DNA from: JASFQI01 sp050115555
GTDB lineage: Bacteria; Desulfobacterota; DSM-4660; Desulfatiglandales; HGW-15
DNA length: 18,248 nucleotides
Direction: 5' to 3'
Assembly: GCA_050115555.1 (NCBI GenBank)
Contig: JASFQI010000067.1
Location: 1-18,248, forward strand
Shown here: piece by piece, positions 1 to 8,052 of the stretch
Layout of the letters: each line of letters begins with the position of its first letter
Numbering within the stretch: the stretch's first letter is position 1
Program-made: the position numbers and the translations under genes
Notes under the pieces: generated by a model
The model's database searches: none
What the model was told of the DNA's origin: nothing
The model's input: the letters and a program-made list of their open reading frames with translations, nothing else

Positions 1-1829
1 GGGGTGAGGTGGTCCACGATCACGCCCCGGCCTCTTCGCTTCGCCTGGATGGCCTCGCCCACGTCGTCCACGATGTAGGGGTAGATGTTGGGGAGATCCC
101 CCAGCAGGACCTCGGGCGGGCAGGTGTGGGAAAGACCGGACTGCTTTCCCGGAAGCCACTCGTGAGTGGCGTGGGTCCCCAGATGGATGACCGCGTCCGC
201 GTGAAACCCTTTTCGAAGCCAGAGATAGGCGGCAATGTACTGATGGTGGGGCTGAAGCTCCGGATCGTGGTATAGCTTCATGGGCTCATCGCCCCAGCCC
301 CGTGAGGGCTCCGGCATGAGCACGACGCTTCCGCAGCGGACCGCCGGGATCACGAATGCACCGTCCTTGACCATGATCCGGGAGGCGTCGGGAGGCCCCC
401 ACTGCTCGACCACACGGTCCCGAAAGTCCCTTGGAAGGGCCTCGAACCAGGAGGTGTACTCGGCCAGGGGCACCCGTACCATCTCCCCTTGAGTCGTCAT
501 CCGGTCCAGCTCTCCCGGGGCCCAGCTCCCCACATTGCGGCCGGAGCGAAGGATCGACGCTCGAAGGGCTTCTTCGGAGAGCTCCTCCTCTCCCTTGATG
601 TGAACCCCCTCGGCCTCGAGGCGGGCCAGAATACGCTCCAGGCTCTGAAAAACATTCAGGTAACTCGCCCCGATGTTCTGCTTTCCCTGGCTGTGATTGT
701 AGTAGAGGATGGCGATGCGCTTGTCCTTGTCCTGCTTTCTCTTCAGCCGCACCCAACGCTTCAAACGCGGGATCAGCAGGTCGAGGTTCTCCTGAATCAC
801 CCTCCGCACGTACACGGTTTTATCGGATGCGTCCTCCAAGGGGACCTTGGCCCCCAGGGGTGTAGGCTCCACCAGGCCGGAGATCTCGGGATTGGCCAGG
901 GTCCAGGCCACCTCCATGGGAGGGATGCCCTGGGGGTCGCGCCTCCAATGATCCAGGGTGGAGGAGAAGAGGTGGATGCCGTTGATCACAGGCACGTCCA
1001 GGGAGGCCAGGGCCGACCGGACGTCTTCGTTGAGTGCGGATTTGAACTTGAGCGAGAAGGCCAGGATCCCGTCCAGGTCCACGCGAGGCCGCCCCTCCCC
1101 GTCTTGAAGGACCGAAGAGAGGACCTCATTCACTGGCCCGAAACCGGCCAGGACATTGAACCCCGCCTCTTCCAGGCCGCGAATCACGGTGTCCAGGGCC
1201 TCCTTCTGACCCGGTGCCATGGCCGAGGCATAGAACGTCACGCCGATCCACGGTTTGCCCGGTCGAAGACGATCTGTCTCTCCGTACCACTGGAGGAAAC
1301 CGTCCGGGTCGCTCCAGGGGCGATCGCCGTCCGGGTGGTACACACCGCTACCGGGGAGGAGCACGGGCTCGTCATAGGCGACCGATGGGTCCAGGGCCTC
1401 GTGGACGGACCGAAGGATCATGTTGCGGACATTGGGGACAGTGAGGTTATCAAAGTACGCGCGCACGGACGGGTGAAACCGGAACCCCTGCTTTCGAAGC
1501 ACCTCGTCGTTCCGGGAGCCCCGGAGCGCATACACAGGAACGCGATTCGCGTCCACGTGGTCGCATACGAACCGGGCGAGCGGCTCCATCATCACGTCCA
1601 CGAGAATGAGGGAGGAGGACCGCACAAAGTCTGCGGCCTCCTCGGCCTCCTCCAGATCCTTTGCTGTGAAGAACCGGACCTCGACGCCGGAAGGGACCTC
1701 CATCCCCTGAAGGGCCTCGGAGGCGGTGACCGTTTCCCCGTCGATGAGCAGGAGGGAGACGTGCTCGGCCAGGACCGGCGGGGCCGCCGTGAGGAGCCAA
1801 AGACCGAGGATGGACAGAGCCACGCGCAT
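1..1829 (-). CDS. cobN: Exported CobN/HmuS-family chelatase, large subunit type (3' end beyond the window)
   Basis: Partial: 609 residues are visible, about half of a usual CobN (roughly 1200-1400 residues). The CobN/Mg-chelatase H family handles metal in tetrapyrroles. The family signature near the window edge is clear: DAVIHLGTHATHEWLPGKQS from residue 545, then LLGDLPNIYPYIVDD, then AKRRGRGVIVDHLTP at the edge. His549, His553 and His556 lie in the motif where cobalt chelatases usually read HLGKHGNLEW. The ATG at 1829 follows a good Shine-Dalgarno (GAGGAAGGGAAG) and begins a clear signal peptide, MRVALSILGLWLLTAAPPVLA, cut before Glu22. The protein should therefore act in the periplasm, unlike the cytoplasmic CobN of aerobic B12 synthesis. 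It starts 4 nt after the CbiZ-fusion gene and is the last visible gene of the riboswitch operon. No CobS or CobT partner is in view. Family assignment is firm; the reaction (insertion, removal or binding of metal) is not shown by sequence. Confidence 0.93.
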   Translation of the reverse strand, partial: MRVALSILGLWLLTAAPPVLAEHVSLLLIDGETVTASEALQGMEVPSGVEVRFFTAKDLEEAEEAADFVRSSSLILVDVMMEPLARFVCDHVDANRVPVYALRGSRNDEVLRKQGFRFHPSVRAYFDNLTVPNVRNMILRSVHEALDPSVAYDEPVLLPGSGVYHPDGDRPWSDPDGFLQWYGETDRLRPGKPWIGVTFYASAMAPGQKEALDTVIRGLEEAGFNVLAGFGPVNEVLSSVLQDGEGRPRVDLDGILAFSLKFKSALNEDVRSALASLDVPVINGIHLFSSTLDHWRRDPQGIPPMEVAWTLANPEISGLVEPTPLGAKVPLEDASDKTVYVRRVIQENLDLLIPRLKRWVRLKRKQDKDKRIAILYYNHSQGKQNIGASYLNVFQSLERILARLEAEGVHIKGEEELSEEALRASILRSGRNVGSWAPGELDRMTTQGEMVRVPLAEYTSWFEALPRDFRDRVVEQWGPPDASRIMVKDGAFVIPAVRCGSVVLMPEPSRGWGDEPMKLYHDPELQPHHQYIAAYLWLRKGFHADAVIHLGTHATHEWLPGKQSGLSHTCPPEVLLGDLPNIYPYIVDDVGEAIQAKRRGRGVIVDHLT

Positions 1830-1833
1830 GGAC

Positions 1834-3849
1834 CTACTTCCCTTCCTCCGCGATCCCGTTTAAAAGCGCATTCAAGGCAAGAGCCAGGGGCTCGGGCAGT
1901 TCCGCGGTCACCAGGTCCTGAAGGGGCTCCACCGGCCGTCCTGCCAGGGACTCCGCCACCAGACCGCACTGGGCGCGAAAGAGGGTCAGGTCCTGAATCA
2001 GGCCACGCTCTGCATCGTCGCTCACAGCGAGCGCCGAGGCCACGAATGCAGCATAGTGCGGATCCAGAAGCACCTGCTCCAGACGCTCGAGCCTCGAGGC
2101 GCGCACGTCCCCAGCCCAGGGACACGCCGCCACCAGGGCGTAGGGCGAGATTCCCCGCTCGTCCAGGCGGGAGATCACCGGACGTTCCCTTCGAAGCCCG
2201 TTTTGAAGAAACACGGCCTCCTGCACCCCGCGGTACACGGCCCGGGCCATGAGCTCGCCCATCTTGGAGTGGCCGCCAGCATTGTCGATCCGGGGCCCCC
2301 GCCCCTCCACCACCAGAATATTGTCCGTTCCCGTACCCGTGGCCTGGTGGATGAGAGGACGCTCCCGGCTTCGAATGTCCAGGTCCTGGAGGGCGGCTGT
2401 CTTGGCCTCGGTGGCGCTGATCACGGCGCGGCTCATGGCGCGGGGTGTGAGCTGCGTGTTCGTGAGGAGCAGGATGTTGATGGTGCCGAGCTCGTAAAAC
2501 CGGCCCGTGTCCCGGGACATGCGAACCGCATTGGACTCGACCCCTGCGGTGACCAGCGCCGTCACAGACATGTCCTGAAACCGCTCCACCTGGACCGAGA
2601 GGTTGTCCATGTCCGCGCCGGTGAAGAGAAAGGACGCGGTCTTCACCTCCCGATCGATGACATGGTAAATCCGCTTTCGCAGGACCTCCAACCCCAAGGC
2701 GTGCCCCAGGGCCCAGCAGGGGGGCGGGGAGAAGTGGTTTCCCACGGAGACGATGCCCTGGCGCTCCCCTTCCAGGGTGGAGAGCACCCTCTGGGGCTCG
2801 GTGAAGTCCAGGATCAGGGTCTTGCTGAAGAAATCGTGAATGCGGCATCGAACGATGCGGGCCTCCCGCACATAGGCCAGGGGAACCGAAATCGGCCGTT
2901 GGTCAAGGATCTTCTCCTCATAGACCTGGTTCTCTTTTCGTGCAAAAGCCTCCGGATAGATCCGCGAGGCCAGCCAGGCCACGAACTCCCCGGTATGGGT
3001 GGCCGCCCGACAGGTCAGCTCGCACGGAAAACTGTAGATCCGGCCTTTTCGCACGGCTTCCACGTCCCGCCAGCCGGGGCGGTCCAACCATTCTGCGCTC
3101 GCTTCCCGGTCCATGCCGCACCCGTAAAGGACCTGGGCGTCAAAGGCCTTCCAGGCCTCCAGGTCCACCGGGACCACGTCCCCGGATTTTCCCAGGCACG
3201 GTGGAATCCCTCCTGCGGCCCGAATCATGTCGTTCTGAAACGAGTCGTCCCCCGGCGCCATGATCCGGTCCCGCCCCATGAGCCGCATCACGCGTCTTCG
3301 CTGATCCCGAGGAATGCGGGAGACCTTTTGCTGAATCCCATCGATCCGATCCTGAATGCTCTTCACGATTCCCTCCGCCTCGGCCTCCCGGCCCACCACG
3401 CGCCCGAGGAGCCCAATGTTCTCATAGCTCCCGGCGAGGCTCTTCGCCTCCACGAACGCCACCTTCACCCCGGCATCTCGAAGCGAGGCCAGGTGCTTCT
3501 CCTGGAGCGGGGAGCCCAGGACCAGATCCGGCTTGCAGGCCTGAATCGTCTTCAGGGAGGGGCGCAGAAAGCCGCCCACGGGAGCAGGCGTCTTCACGCC
3601 GGGAACCTTGGCATCGTGATAGGTCACCCCTTCGAGCAGGTCCTCGGCCCCCAGAGCGATCAACACCTCGGTGACCGAGGGAGAGACCGAGACCACGCGC
3701 GAGGGCATCGCCTCGATTCGCACGGACCGGCCCAGCGCATCCTGAAACGTCACGGGGTACTCCGCAAACACCGCCTCCATCGAGCCGAGAAAGGCCAACC
3801 ACACCCCGGCAAGACAAAGCACGCATCCAATGAAACCCACCCGATTCAT
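1834..3849 (-). CDS. cbiZ: Exported BtuF-like corrinoid-binding domain fused to CbiZ amidohydrolase
   Basis: The protein has 671 residues. I chose the ATG at 3849 because AAAGGAGAGG sits just upstream and because it opens a signal peptide (about residues 1-29, ending AVFA). An in-frame ATG 48 nt upstream would bury the signal. Residues about 32-300 resemble periplasmic BtuF/FhuD binding proteins (RVVSVSPSVTEVLIALGAED; KPDLVLGSPLQ). Residues about 340-550 are CbiZ-like: SVGNHFSPPPCWALG, TGADMDNLSV, ALVTAGVESNAVRM at 431-444, HQATGTGTDNILVV at 501-514. CbiZ hydrolyses the amide bond of adenosylcobinamide or of non-preferred cobamides, giving cobyric acid for remodelling. A tail of about 120 residues (551-671) is helical-looking and not assigned. 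The gene lies between the DUF2149 and CobN-like genes. The signal peptide puts the CbiZ domain in the periplasm, whereas known CbiZ enzymes are cytoplasmic. Domain assignment is strong; activity in that compartment is inferred. Confidence 0.94.
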   Translation of the reverse strand: MNRVGFIGCVLCLAGVWLAFLGSMEAVFAEYPVTFQDALGRSVRIEAMPSRVVSVSPSVTEVLIALGAEDLLEGVTYHDAKVPGVKTPAPVGGFLRPSLKTIQACKPDLVLGSPLQEKHLASLRDAGVKVAFVEAKSLAGSYENIGLLGRVVGREAEAEGIVKSIQDRIDGIQQKVSRIPRDQRRRVMRLMGRDRIMAPGDDSFQNDMIRAAGGIPPCLGKSGDVVPVDLEAWKAFDAQVLYGCGMDREASAEWLDRPGWRDVEAVRKGRIYSFPCELTCRAATHTGEFVAWLASRIYPEAFARKENQVYEEKILDQRPISVPLAYVREARIVRCRIHDFFSKTLILDFTEPQRVLSTLEGERQGIVSVGNHFSPPPCWALGHALGLEVLRKRIYHVIDREVKTASFLFTGADMDNLSVQVERFQDMSVTALVTAGVESNAVRMSRDTGRFYELGTINILLLTNTQLTPRAMSRAVISATEAKTAALQDLDIRSRERPLIHQATGTGTDNILVVEGRGPRIDNAGGHSKMGELMARAVYRGVQEAVFLQNGLRRERPVISRLDERGISPYALVAACPWAGDVRASRLERLEQVLLDPHYAAFVASALAVSDDAERGLIQDLTLFRAQCGLVAESLAGRPVEPLQDLVTAELPEPLALALNALLNGIAEEGK

Positions 3850-3918
3850 GACCTCTCCTTTTCCTTTGAAACTCCACACCGCGGTCCACTCTGACATGCG
3901 TCGCTCCGTGCCGAGGCC

Positions 3919-4272
3919 TCAGTCCGGCACGTACACCATGGAGCCGTCCTCCAGACGGTAGGCCACACCCAGCCGCTCCCCCCGGCCTCGGGCCTGCTCC
4001 TGGGTCATGCGCATGGCGCTGACCTTTTTCCCCTTCTTGGTAATGACCTCGAGCTGACCGCTTTCACTCTTCTTCAGGATGGTCATGTTGGACGTCTCGC
4101 TGAAAAGGTCCTGAAGGTGATAGGCCGTAAACAGGGTGACCACAAGACCCACGATGAAAACGAGACCGATGTCGAAGAGATTGGCCACGCCGCTCAGCGG
4201 GTCGTTCCCTCCGGACGGCTCCCCGGAGAACGAGTCCAGGTCTCCATTCCGGCTGGATGCAAAGTACCTCAT
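3919..4272 (-). CDS. DUF2149 protein, ExbD-like single-span membrane protein (HmuV type)
   Basis: The protein has 117 residues: a soluble N-terminus, one membrane span at about 33-53, then a polar C-terminal domain. Two stretches mark the DUF2149 family: DPLSGVANLFDIGLVFIVGL at 24-43 and ERLGVAYRLEDGSMVYVPD at the C-terminus. Asp34 sits at the start of the membrane span, as in ExbD/TolR, where a single aspartate in that place is part of the proton path. An ExbD-like role is my inference from topology and from the ExbB-like gene next door. The start codon overlaps the stop of that gene (ATGA at 4269-4272), so the two are likely translationally coupled. In heme operons of Bacteroidetes the matching gene is hmuV. 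There are 69 nt before the next gene. Confidence 0.9.
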   Translation of the reverse strand: MRYFASSRNGDLDSFSGEPSGGNDPLSGVANLFDIGLVFIVGLVVTLFTAYHLQDLFSETSNMTILKKSESGQLEVITKKGKKVSAMRMTQEQARGRGERLGVAYRLEDGSMVYVPD

Positions 4273-4880
4273 AAGACGCCCTCCTCTTCACGGGCACCGG
4301 CCAAGACCTCGGTGACGAGCTGCATGTTCTTGATGTCCTCCTCCACCCACCGCCGCCGAAGTGTGTAAAACACATAGGCGACGATCCCCACAGCCAGGCC
4401 GACAACGGTTGTGGTAAAGGCGATCACCAGGTCAGAGGAGAGGCGGGAAAGATCTCCCTGCCCCAGGGCCGCCAGCCCGGTCCCCATGGGGATCAGGGTT
4501 CCGATAAGCCCCAGGCTGGGACCGATTCGCACCACCATTCTCACCCGGTCGAGCCCGCGCCGGGCGTGATGGACCCTCTCGCGAAGCAGGTTTTCAATGT
4601 CCAGGTGACGCACCCTCTCCCCCTCGCGTGGGAGGATCCGACCCAGGTCGTTGAGGTAGGCCCGCACCCGATGGGCCATACCCGCCCCTCCGGGTTCTTC
4701 TTCGGATACATCCCCCGGAGAGAGGGGTTTCAGCCGAACCCGTTCCAGCCACTCCGCCACCAGGCCGCCGGCCTGAACCACGATCCAGGCCGTCAGAAGG
4801 ACGAGAAGGACGAGGACCGGATAGAGCAGGGAGGAAGCAATCACGTAAATAAGGGACTTCAACAATGCGCCTACAGCCAT
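4269..4880 (-). CDS. MotA/TolQ/ExbB-family proton channel (HmuU type)
   Basis: The protein has 203 residues with the ExbB/TolQ layout: one span at about 13-36, a cytoplasmic stretch, then two spans at about 117-137 and 150-173. The family core is visible as VRIGPSLGLIGTLIPMGTGL from residue 117 and SDLVIAFTTTVVGLAVGIVA, with the threonines and glycines typical of the proton channel. ExbB-like proteins turn the proton gradient into mechanical force on TonB-type partners. No classical exbD or tonB is in the window; DUF2149 directly downstream may fill the ExbD place. The start at 4880 has AGGAGGG 7 nt upstream and overlaps the end of the DUF2162 gene by 10 nt; the stop overlaps the next start. 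This context suggests dedicated energising of the corrinoid receptor. Confidence 0.92.
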   Translation of the reverse strand: MAVGALLKSLIYVIASSLLYPVLVLLVLLTAWIVVQAGGLVAEWLERVRLKPLSPGDVSEEEPGGAGMAHRVRAYLNDLGRILPREGERVRHLDIENLLRERVHHARRGLDRVRMVVRIGPSLGLIGTLIPMGTGLAALGQGDLSRLSSDLVIAFTTTVVGLAVGIVAYVFYTLRRRWVEEDIKNMQLVTEVLAGAREEEGVL

Positions 4881-5629
4881 GGATCAACCCTCCTGGCGCG
4901 CGTCCTCATGCGCAAAAATCCAACGATGAAGGACAACGCAGCCGCCGCGAACACCCCCAGGACCGCCCAGGAGGACGGATTTCCGTCCGCGGCCAAGCGT
5001 CCGGCCACGGTGTAGATCTCATCCGCATCCTGGACCGGGGGCAGAAAAAGAATCGAGGTGAAGAAATAGGCCGCAGTCAGAAGCATGGCCCACCCGAGTA
5101 TCCTTGAAGGGGGGGCATCGCCGGTCAGACGGCCCGATCGAAACGCCGCCGCCGTGAGCACGGCAATAAGCACGAACGCCCCAAAGATCCCGAGCATGAC
5201 CTTCCAGACCGCACCAGGGATGAAGGTACGGACCGCAGTCATGCTCAGGATCAGAACGACCATGCACACCGGGCAGGGAATCACCAGAGCCAGCCAGCCC
5301 CTGGTGGATTCGTCGACATGATCCGGACGCCTGAGGAGGTGGATACCCCAGAATGCCAGGCCGACCGATGCCCCCACGTGAAGCATCATCCCGGACTCTA
5401 GGAGCCCTTGAACCGCGCTCCCGGGCCGGGCGATCTCCCATTGACCTGCGATCCAGGTGCAGAGGACGAAAAGGCCGAACCAGGCAAGGCCGAAGCCGCC
5501 CCAGACCCCGACACGAGCCCAGGCACCTCCTGAAACCCGGGGCAGCAGATACTGGAGGCCGATGCCCGTCTTGACGGCAAAGGCCCCTACGGCCATGAGC
5601 ATGCCCGCGACAAGCACCTCAAGGATCAT
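4871..5629 (-). CDS. DUF2162 multi-span membrane protein with CPVC motif (HmuT type)
   Basis: The protein has 252 residues and about six or seven hydrophobic spans, so it is an inner-membrane protein. The ATG at 5629 has GGAGGGG upstream and opens with a hydrophobic segment (MILEVLVAGMLMAVGAFAVK). A longer in-frame reading begins inside the end of the receptor gene and lacks any membrane-protein character. Cys119-Pro-Val-Cys122 lies in the hydrophobic stretch LVIPCPVCMVVLILS, and His84 is in another span. This Cys pair in a membrane segment is the typical DUF2162 feature and could bind metal or do thiol chemistry; neither is known. In hmuRSTUV-type heme operons a protein of this kind accompanies the ExbB-like and DUF2149 proteins. 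It is coupled to the ExbB-like gene by a 10 nt overlap. Family assignment is fairly sure, function unknown. Confidence 0.87.
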   Translation of the reverse strand: MILEVLVAGMLMAVGAFAVKTGIGLQYLLPRVSGGAWARVGVWGGFGLAWFGLFVLCTWIAGQWEIARPGSAVQGLLESGMMLHVGASVGLAFWGIHLLRRPDHVDESTRGWLALVIPCPVCMVVLILSMTAVRTFIPGAVWKVMLGIFGAFVLIAVLTAAAFRSGRLTGDAPPSRILGWAMLLTAAYFFTSILFLPPVQDADEIYTVAGRLAADGNPSSWAVLGVFAAAALSFIVGFLRMRTRARRVDPWL

Positions 5630-5703
5630 GGACGTCCCCTCCTCCTTCCCAAGGATCCACCGGGAGAACGGTAGCGGATGAACCGATGTCCTCCCCAGGG
5701 GGG

Positions 5704-7692
5704 TTAGAATCGCCAGGTGAGCCCGGCGTAATACCGCGCCCCTGCCATGGGGTACCCCTTGGCGTGGTCGTAGGTGTGGTCCAGGAGATTTTTCACCTCG
5801 ATCCTGGCGCTCAGTTCTCCGGCCTTTTGGGTCCGAATCAGGGTCTTCTCGGCAGACAGGTTCACCACCGTGAACCCTCCTTTCTCCACCACAGGGGCGG
5901 GGAACAGGCCGCACTCGTAGTCCTCCACCTGCTGCGGCCCCCAGTAGGAGGCCTGGATCCGGGCCCAGAAATTGCCGGGATCCGCCACGGTCAATGCCGC
6001 AGCGACGTGCAGATCCGACACGTACAAGAGGTCCTCCCCTGTGCTTTCGTCCTCATACGTGGTCAAATAGGCCACCTGGACTTCGGGCCGCACCTCCCAG
6101 GTCCAGTCGAACCATGCGCCCACATCGTAGGAAAGCTCCGCTTCCAGACCCTCCACCGACGCCTCCCCCAGATTCTCCCACGTGCTGTCGCCTCCGGCCG
6201 TGGTCGTGGCCTGGATCATGTCCTCGTACTCGGTCATGAAATAGGTCAACGAGGCCTTCCACGCCCCCCGAACGAAATCAACGCCTCCGTCCAGGGTCCA
6301 GCTCGTCTCCGGCTGTAAGTCCGGGTTCCCCACCTGGCGCCTGCCAAAGGCCACGTAGTCGGCTGCCAGCTGGTCCGCCCCCGGCATGACAAAGGCCTCG
6401 CCATAGTTGACTCGAAGCTTGAGCCCTTCCACGACCGTGAAGGCGGCCCCCAAGCGGGGCGTCACCTGGTCCTCCTTTTCGGTCCTTCCCTGGGGATCGA
6501 CCACCTCTACCTCGTAGTCGTCGTAGCGAAGCCCCCCGTTCAGGATCAGCCGCCGGTCCAGGAGGCGCACCTTGGCCAGGAGGAATGCGGACGGGTTTTC
6601 ATAGCTGGTCTTGCGGGGCAGCCACGTGTTCTCGATCTCGTACTCGGCCCAGTCGAATCCGGCGGTCACGAGGAAGACCTCATGGTTCAGGGATACCTGG
6701 GCCTGGGCGCCCTGGAACTCGGTGTCCCGCTGGGAGTCGATGCCGTCATCGAAGAAATCCGGGTTGCTCTCCATCGGGTCCACCCACGTGGTCCGATCCC
6801 GTCCCGTAAAGTATCTTGCCTTCCAGAGAAGCATATCCTCCAGGGCTGCTCCCTCGTAGGACAGGTCCGTGGAGTAGTTGATGCTGTCCGAGTAGTCGTC
6901 GAGATCGTTCTGGCTGAGGTAAGAAGGGCCTCCGGCGTGATCCACCTCGGAGCGGGTGTGTACGAGACCGATCCTATGCCCGGGCGCGAGCGTGTACCCC
7001 AGGTTCACGCTTGCGGCCTCCTGCCGGTCAAGACCCGTATTCGCGTAGTGATCACCCTCACCGGTCTCGTAGTCGTCCCTGGAGCGGGCCGACACGCTCA
7101 CCGCGCCGTCGAACCCCTTGGCCTCCCCGGAAAGGGACACAGCCCCTTCCCAGAAAGAATCGCTCCCGGCCATGCCTTCCAGGATGAGCGAAGGCTTTCC
7201 TTTTCCTTGCTTGGTGATCACGTTGATCACACCGCCCATGGCGGCCGACCCGTACTGGACGGCTGCGGGGCCGCGAACAATCTCGATTCGCTCGATATTG
7301 CGGGCCGGAATTCGGGCCGCGTTTCCCGTCCCGATCCTACGCCCGTCGAGCAGGATGAGGATGTGTCCCAGAAGGTCGTTCCCATGGGTCTCCGTACGAA
7401 ACCCCCGCATGCCCACCGAGGTGAGCGATCCGGGATACCGGTGGATGTGCCCTGTGGCCTGCTCCGCCAGGATCTCGTCCAGGGTGTCGGCCGAGGATCG
7501 GCGGATGGTCGTCTCGTCCACAATGGTGACGTGGGCCGATACTTCCTTCTTTTCCTCGCTCACCCGCCCGGACGTCACGACCACTTCATCGAGCATAAGG
7601 GGTTCTTTGCTTTCCTGGTCTTTCGTTTCCTCCGCCCAGGCGACCCCGGCCCAGGCCACAGCTGCCGCGAGTACGATCAGAATCTTCTTCAT
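5704..7692 (-). CDS. btuB: TonB-dependent outer-membrane receptor, BtuB-like (corrinoid uptake)
   Basis: The protein has 662 residues. The ATG at 7692 follows AAAGGAGAAAGG and opens a signal peptide (MKKILIVLAAAVAWAGVAWA, cut before Glu21). A longer in-frame reading from 7800 would run across the riboswitch terminator and is rejected. A TonB box (LDEVVVTSG, about 34-42) comes first, then the plug domain to about residue 160 (LILLDGRRIGTG, IERIEIVRGPAAVQYGSAAM, GGVINVITKQG). The rest is the 22-stranded barrel, ending in Phe662 (ARYYAGLTWRF) as outer-membrane barrels do. It is the first gene after the cobalamin riboswitch, so corrinoid is the likely substrate; sequence alone would not exclude heme or a siderophore. 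Five further genes of the operon follow. Confidence 0.95.
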   Translation of the reverse strand: MKKILIVLAAAVAWAGVAWAEETKDQESKEPLMLDEVVVTSGRVSEEKKEVSAHVTIVDETTIRRSSADTLDEILAEQATGHIHRYPGSLTSVGMRGFRTETHGNDLLGHILILLDGRRIGTGNAARIPARNIERIEIVRGPAAVQYGSAAMGGVINVITKQGKGKPSLILEGMAGSDSFWEGAVSLSGEAKGFDGAVSVSARSRDDYETGEGDHYANTGLDRQEAASVNLGYTLAPGHRIGLVHTRSEVDHAGGPSYLSQNDLDDYSDSINYSTDLSYEGAALEDMLLWKARYFTGRDRTTWVDPMESNPDFFDDGIDSQRDTEFQGAQAQVSLNHEVFLVTAGFDWAEYEIENTWLPRKTSYENPSAFLLAKVRLLDRRLILNGGLRYDDYEVEVVDPQGRTEKEDQVTPRLGAAFTVVEGLKLRVNYGEAFVMPGADQLAADYVAFGRRQVGNPDLQPETSWTLDGGVDFVRGAWKASLTYFMTEYEDMIQATTTAGGDSTWENLGEASVEGLEAELSYDVGAWFDWTWEVRPEVQVAYLTTYEDESTGEDLLYVSDLHVAAALTVADPGNFWARIQASYWGPQQVEDYECGLFPAPVVEKGGFTVVNLSAEKTLIRTQKAGELSARIEVKNLLDHTYDHAKGYPMAGARYYAGLTWRF

Positions 7693-7753
7693 CGGGCCTT
7701 TCTCCTTTCGAACGCCATCGGTTTCCAGAGCTTTCGCGTTTCGCGGCAGGCAT

Positions 7754-7785
7754 AAAAAACCCCGGATCGAACCTTCGATCCGGGG
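7754..7785 (-). terminator. Intrinsic terminator of the cobalamin riboswitch
   Basis: On the minus strand, CCCCGGATCGAAGGTTCGAT plus CCGGGG (7785-7760) forms a perfect hairpin, followed directly by six T (7759-7754). It lies between the aptamer and the receptor start codon. It therefore probably serves as the riboswitch expression platform, stopping transcription when cobalamin is bound. I could not identify the matching anti-terminator by eye. Confidence 0.9.
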
Positions 7786-7850
7786 ATGTCCCTTTTTCAC
7801 CCTCGAACGATCTCAATGAATCGCATCCTGTCCGCGAAAGCGATCTCAGT

Positions 7851-8047
7851 GAGCTCCAGGCAGGTTTTCTGACTTCCATCCCTTTCGGCGGCCTTCCCAT
7901 TCCTCTTGCGGAACAGTGGCGCACAACGGCCGAAAGAGTTCTCCTCTCTTGAGAAATACCGAAGGAGAAAGGTTACAGCGGCGGGCCCGTCCCCGATTTT
8001 CACGGAGTTCCCTTTTCAGCCCTCTATGGGGCACCTGAAGCCTTTTG
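7851..8047 (-). promoter_or_regulatory. Cobalamin riboswitch (B12 element)
   Basis: Reading the minus strand, the conserved blocks come in the right order: GGTGCC (8035-8030), TGAAAAGGGAA (8018-8008), GTGAAAATC (8003-7995), CCCGCCGCTGTAA (7985-7973), and the B12 box AGTCAGAAAACCTGCC (7874-7859). The box differs from the usual AGTCAGGAtACCTGCC at a few bases. A promoter just upstream and a terminator 65 nt downstream complete a standard leader. It should turn off the receptor-to-CobN operon when adenosylcobalamin or a related cobamide is plentiful. The outer limits are approximate, the core is certain. Confidence 0.96.
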
Positions 8048-8052
8048 GGCGT

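Noticed and set aside
1..1829. CobN as part of aerobic cobaltochelatase CobNST
   Set aside because: There is a signal peptide, no CobS or CobT nearby, and the operon is for uptake. It cannot be excluded that these genes are elsewhere.
489..3894. Long open frames on the plus strand opposite the CobN-like and BtuF-CbiZ genes
   Set aside because: They lie antisense to clearly recognisable proteins, show no family motifs, and are rich in Arg, Pro, Gly and His as expected from GC-rich shadow frames.
7693..7800. N-terminal extension of the BtuB-like receptor
   Set aside because: The extra codons lie over the riboswitch terminator and would hide the signal peptide; the ATG at 7692 has a good ribosome binding site.
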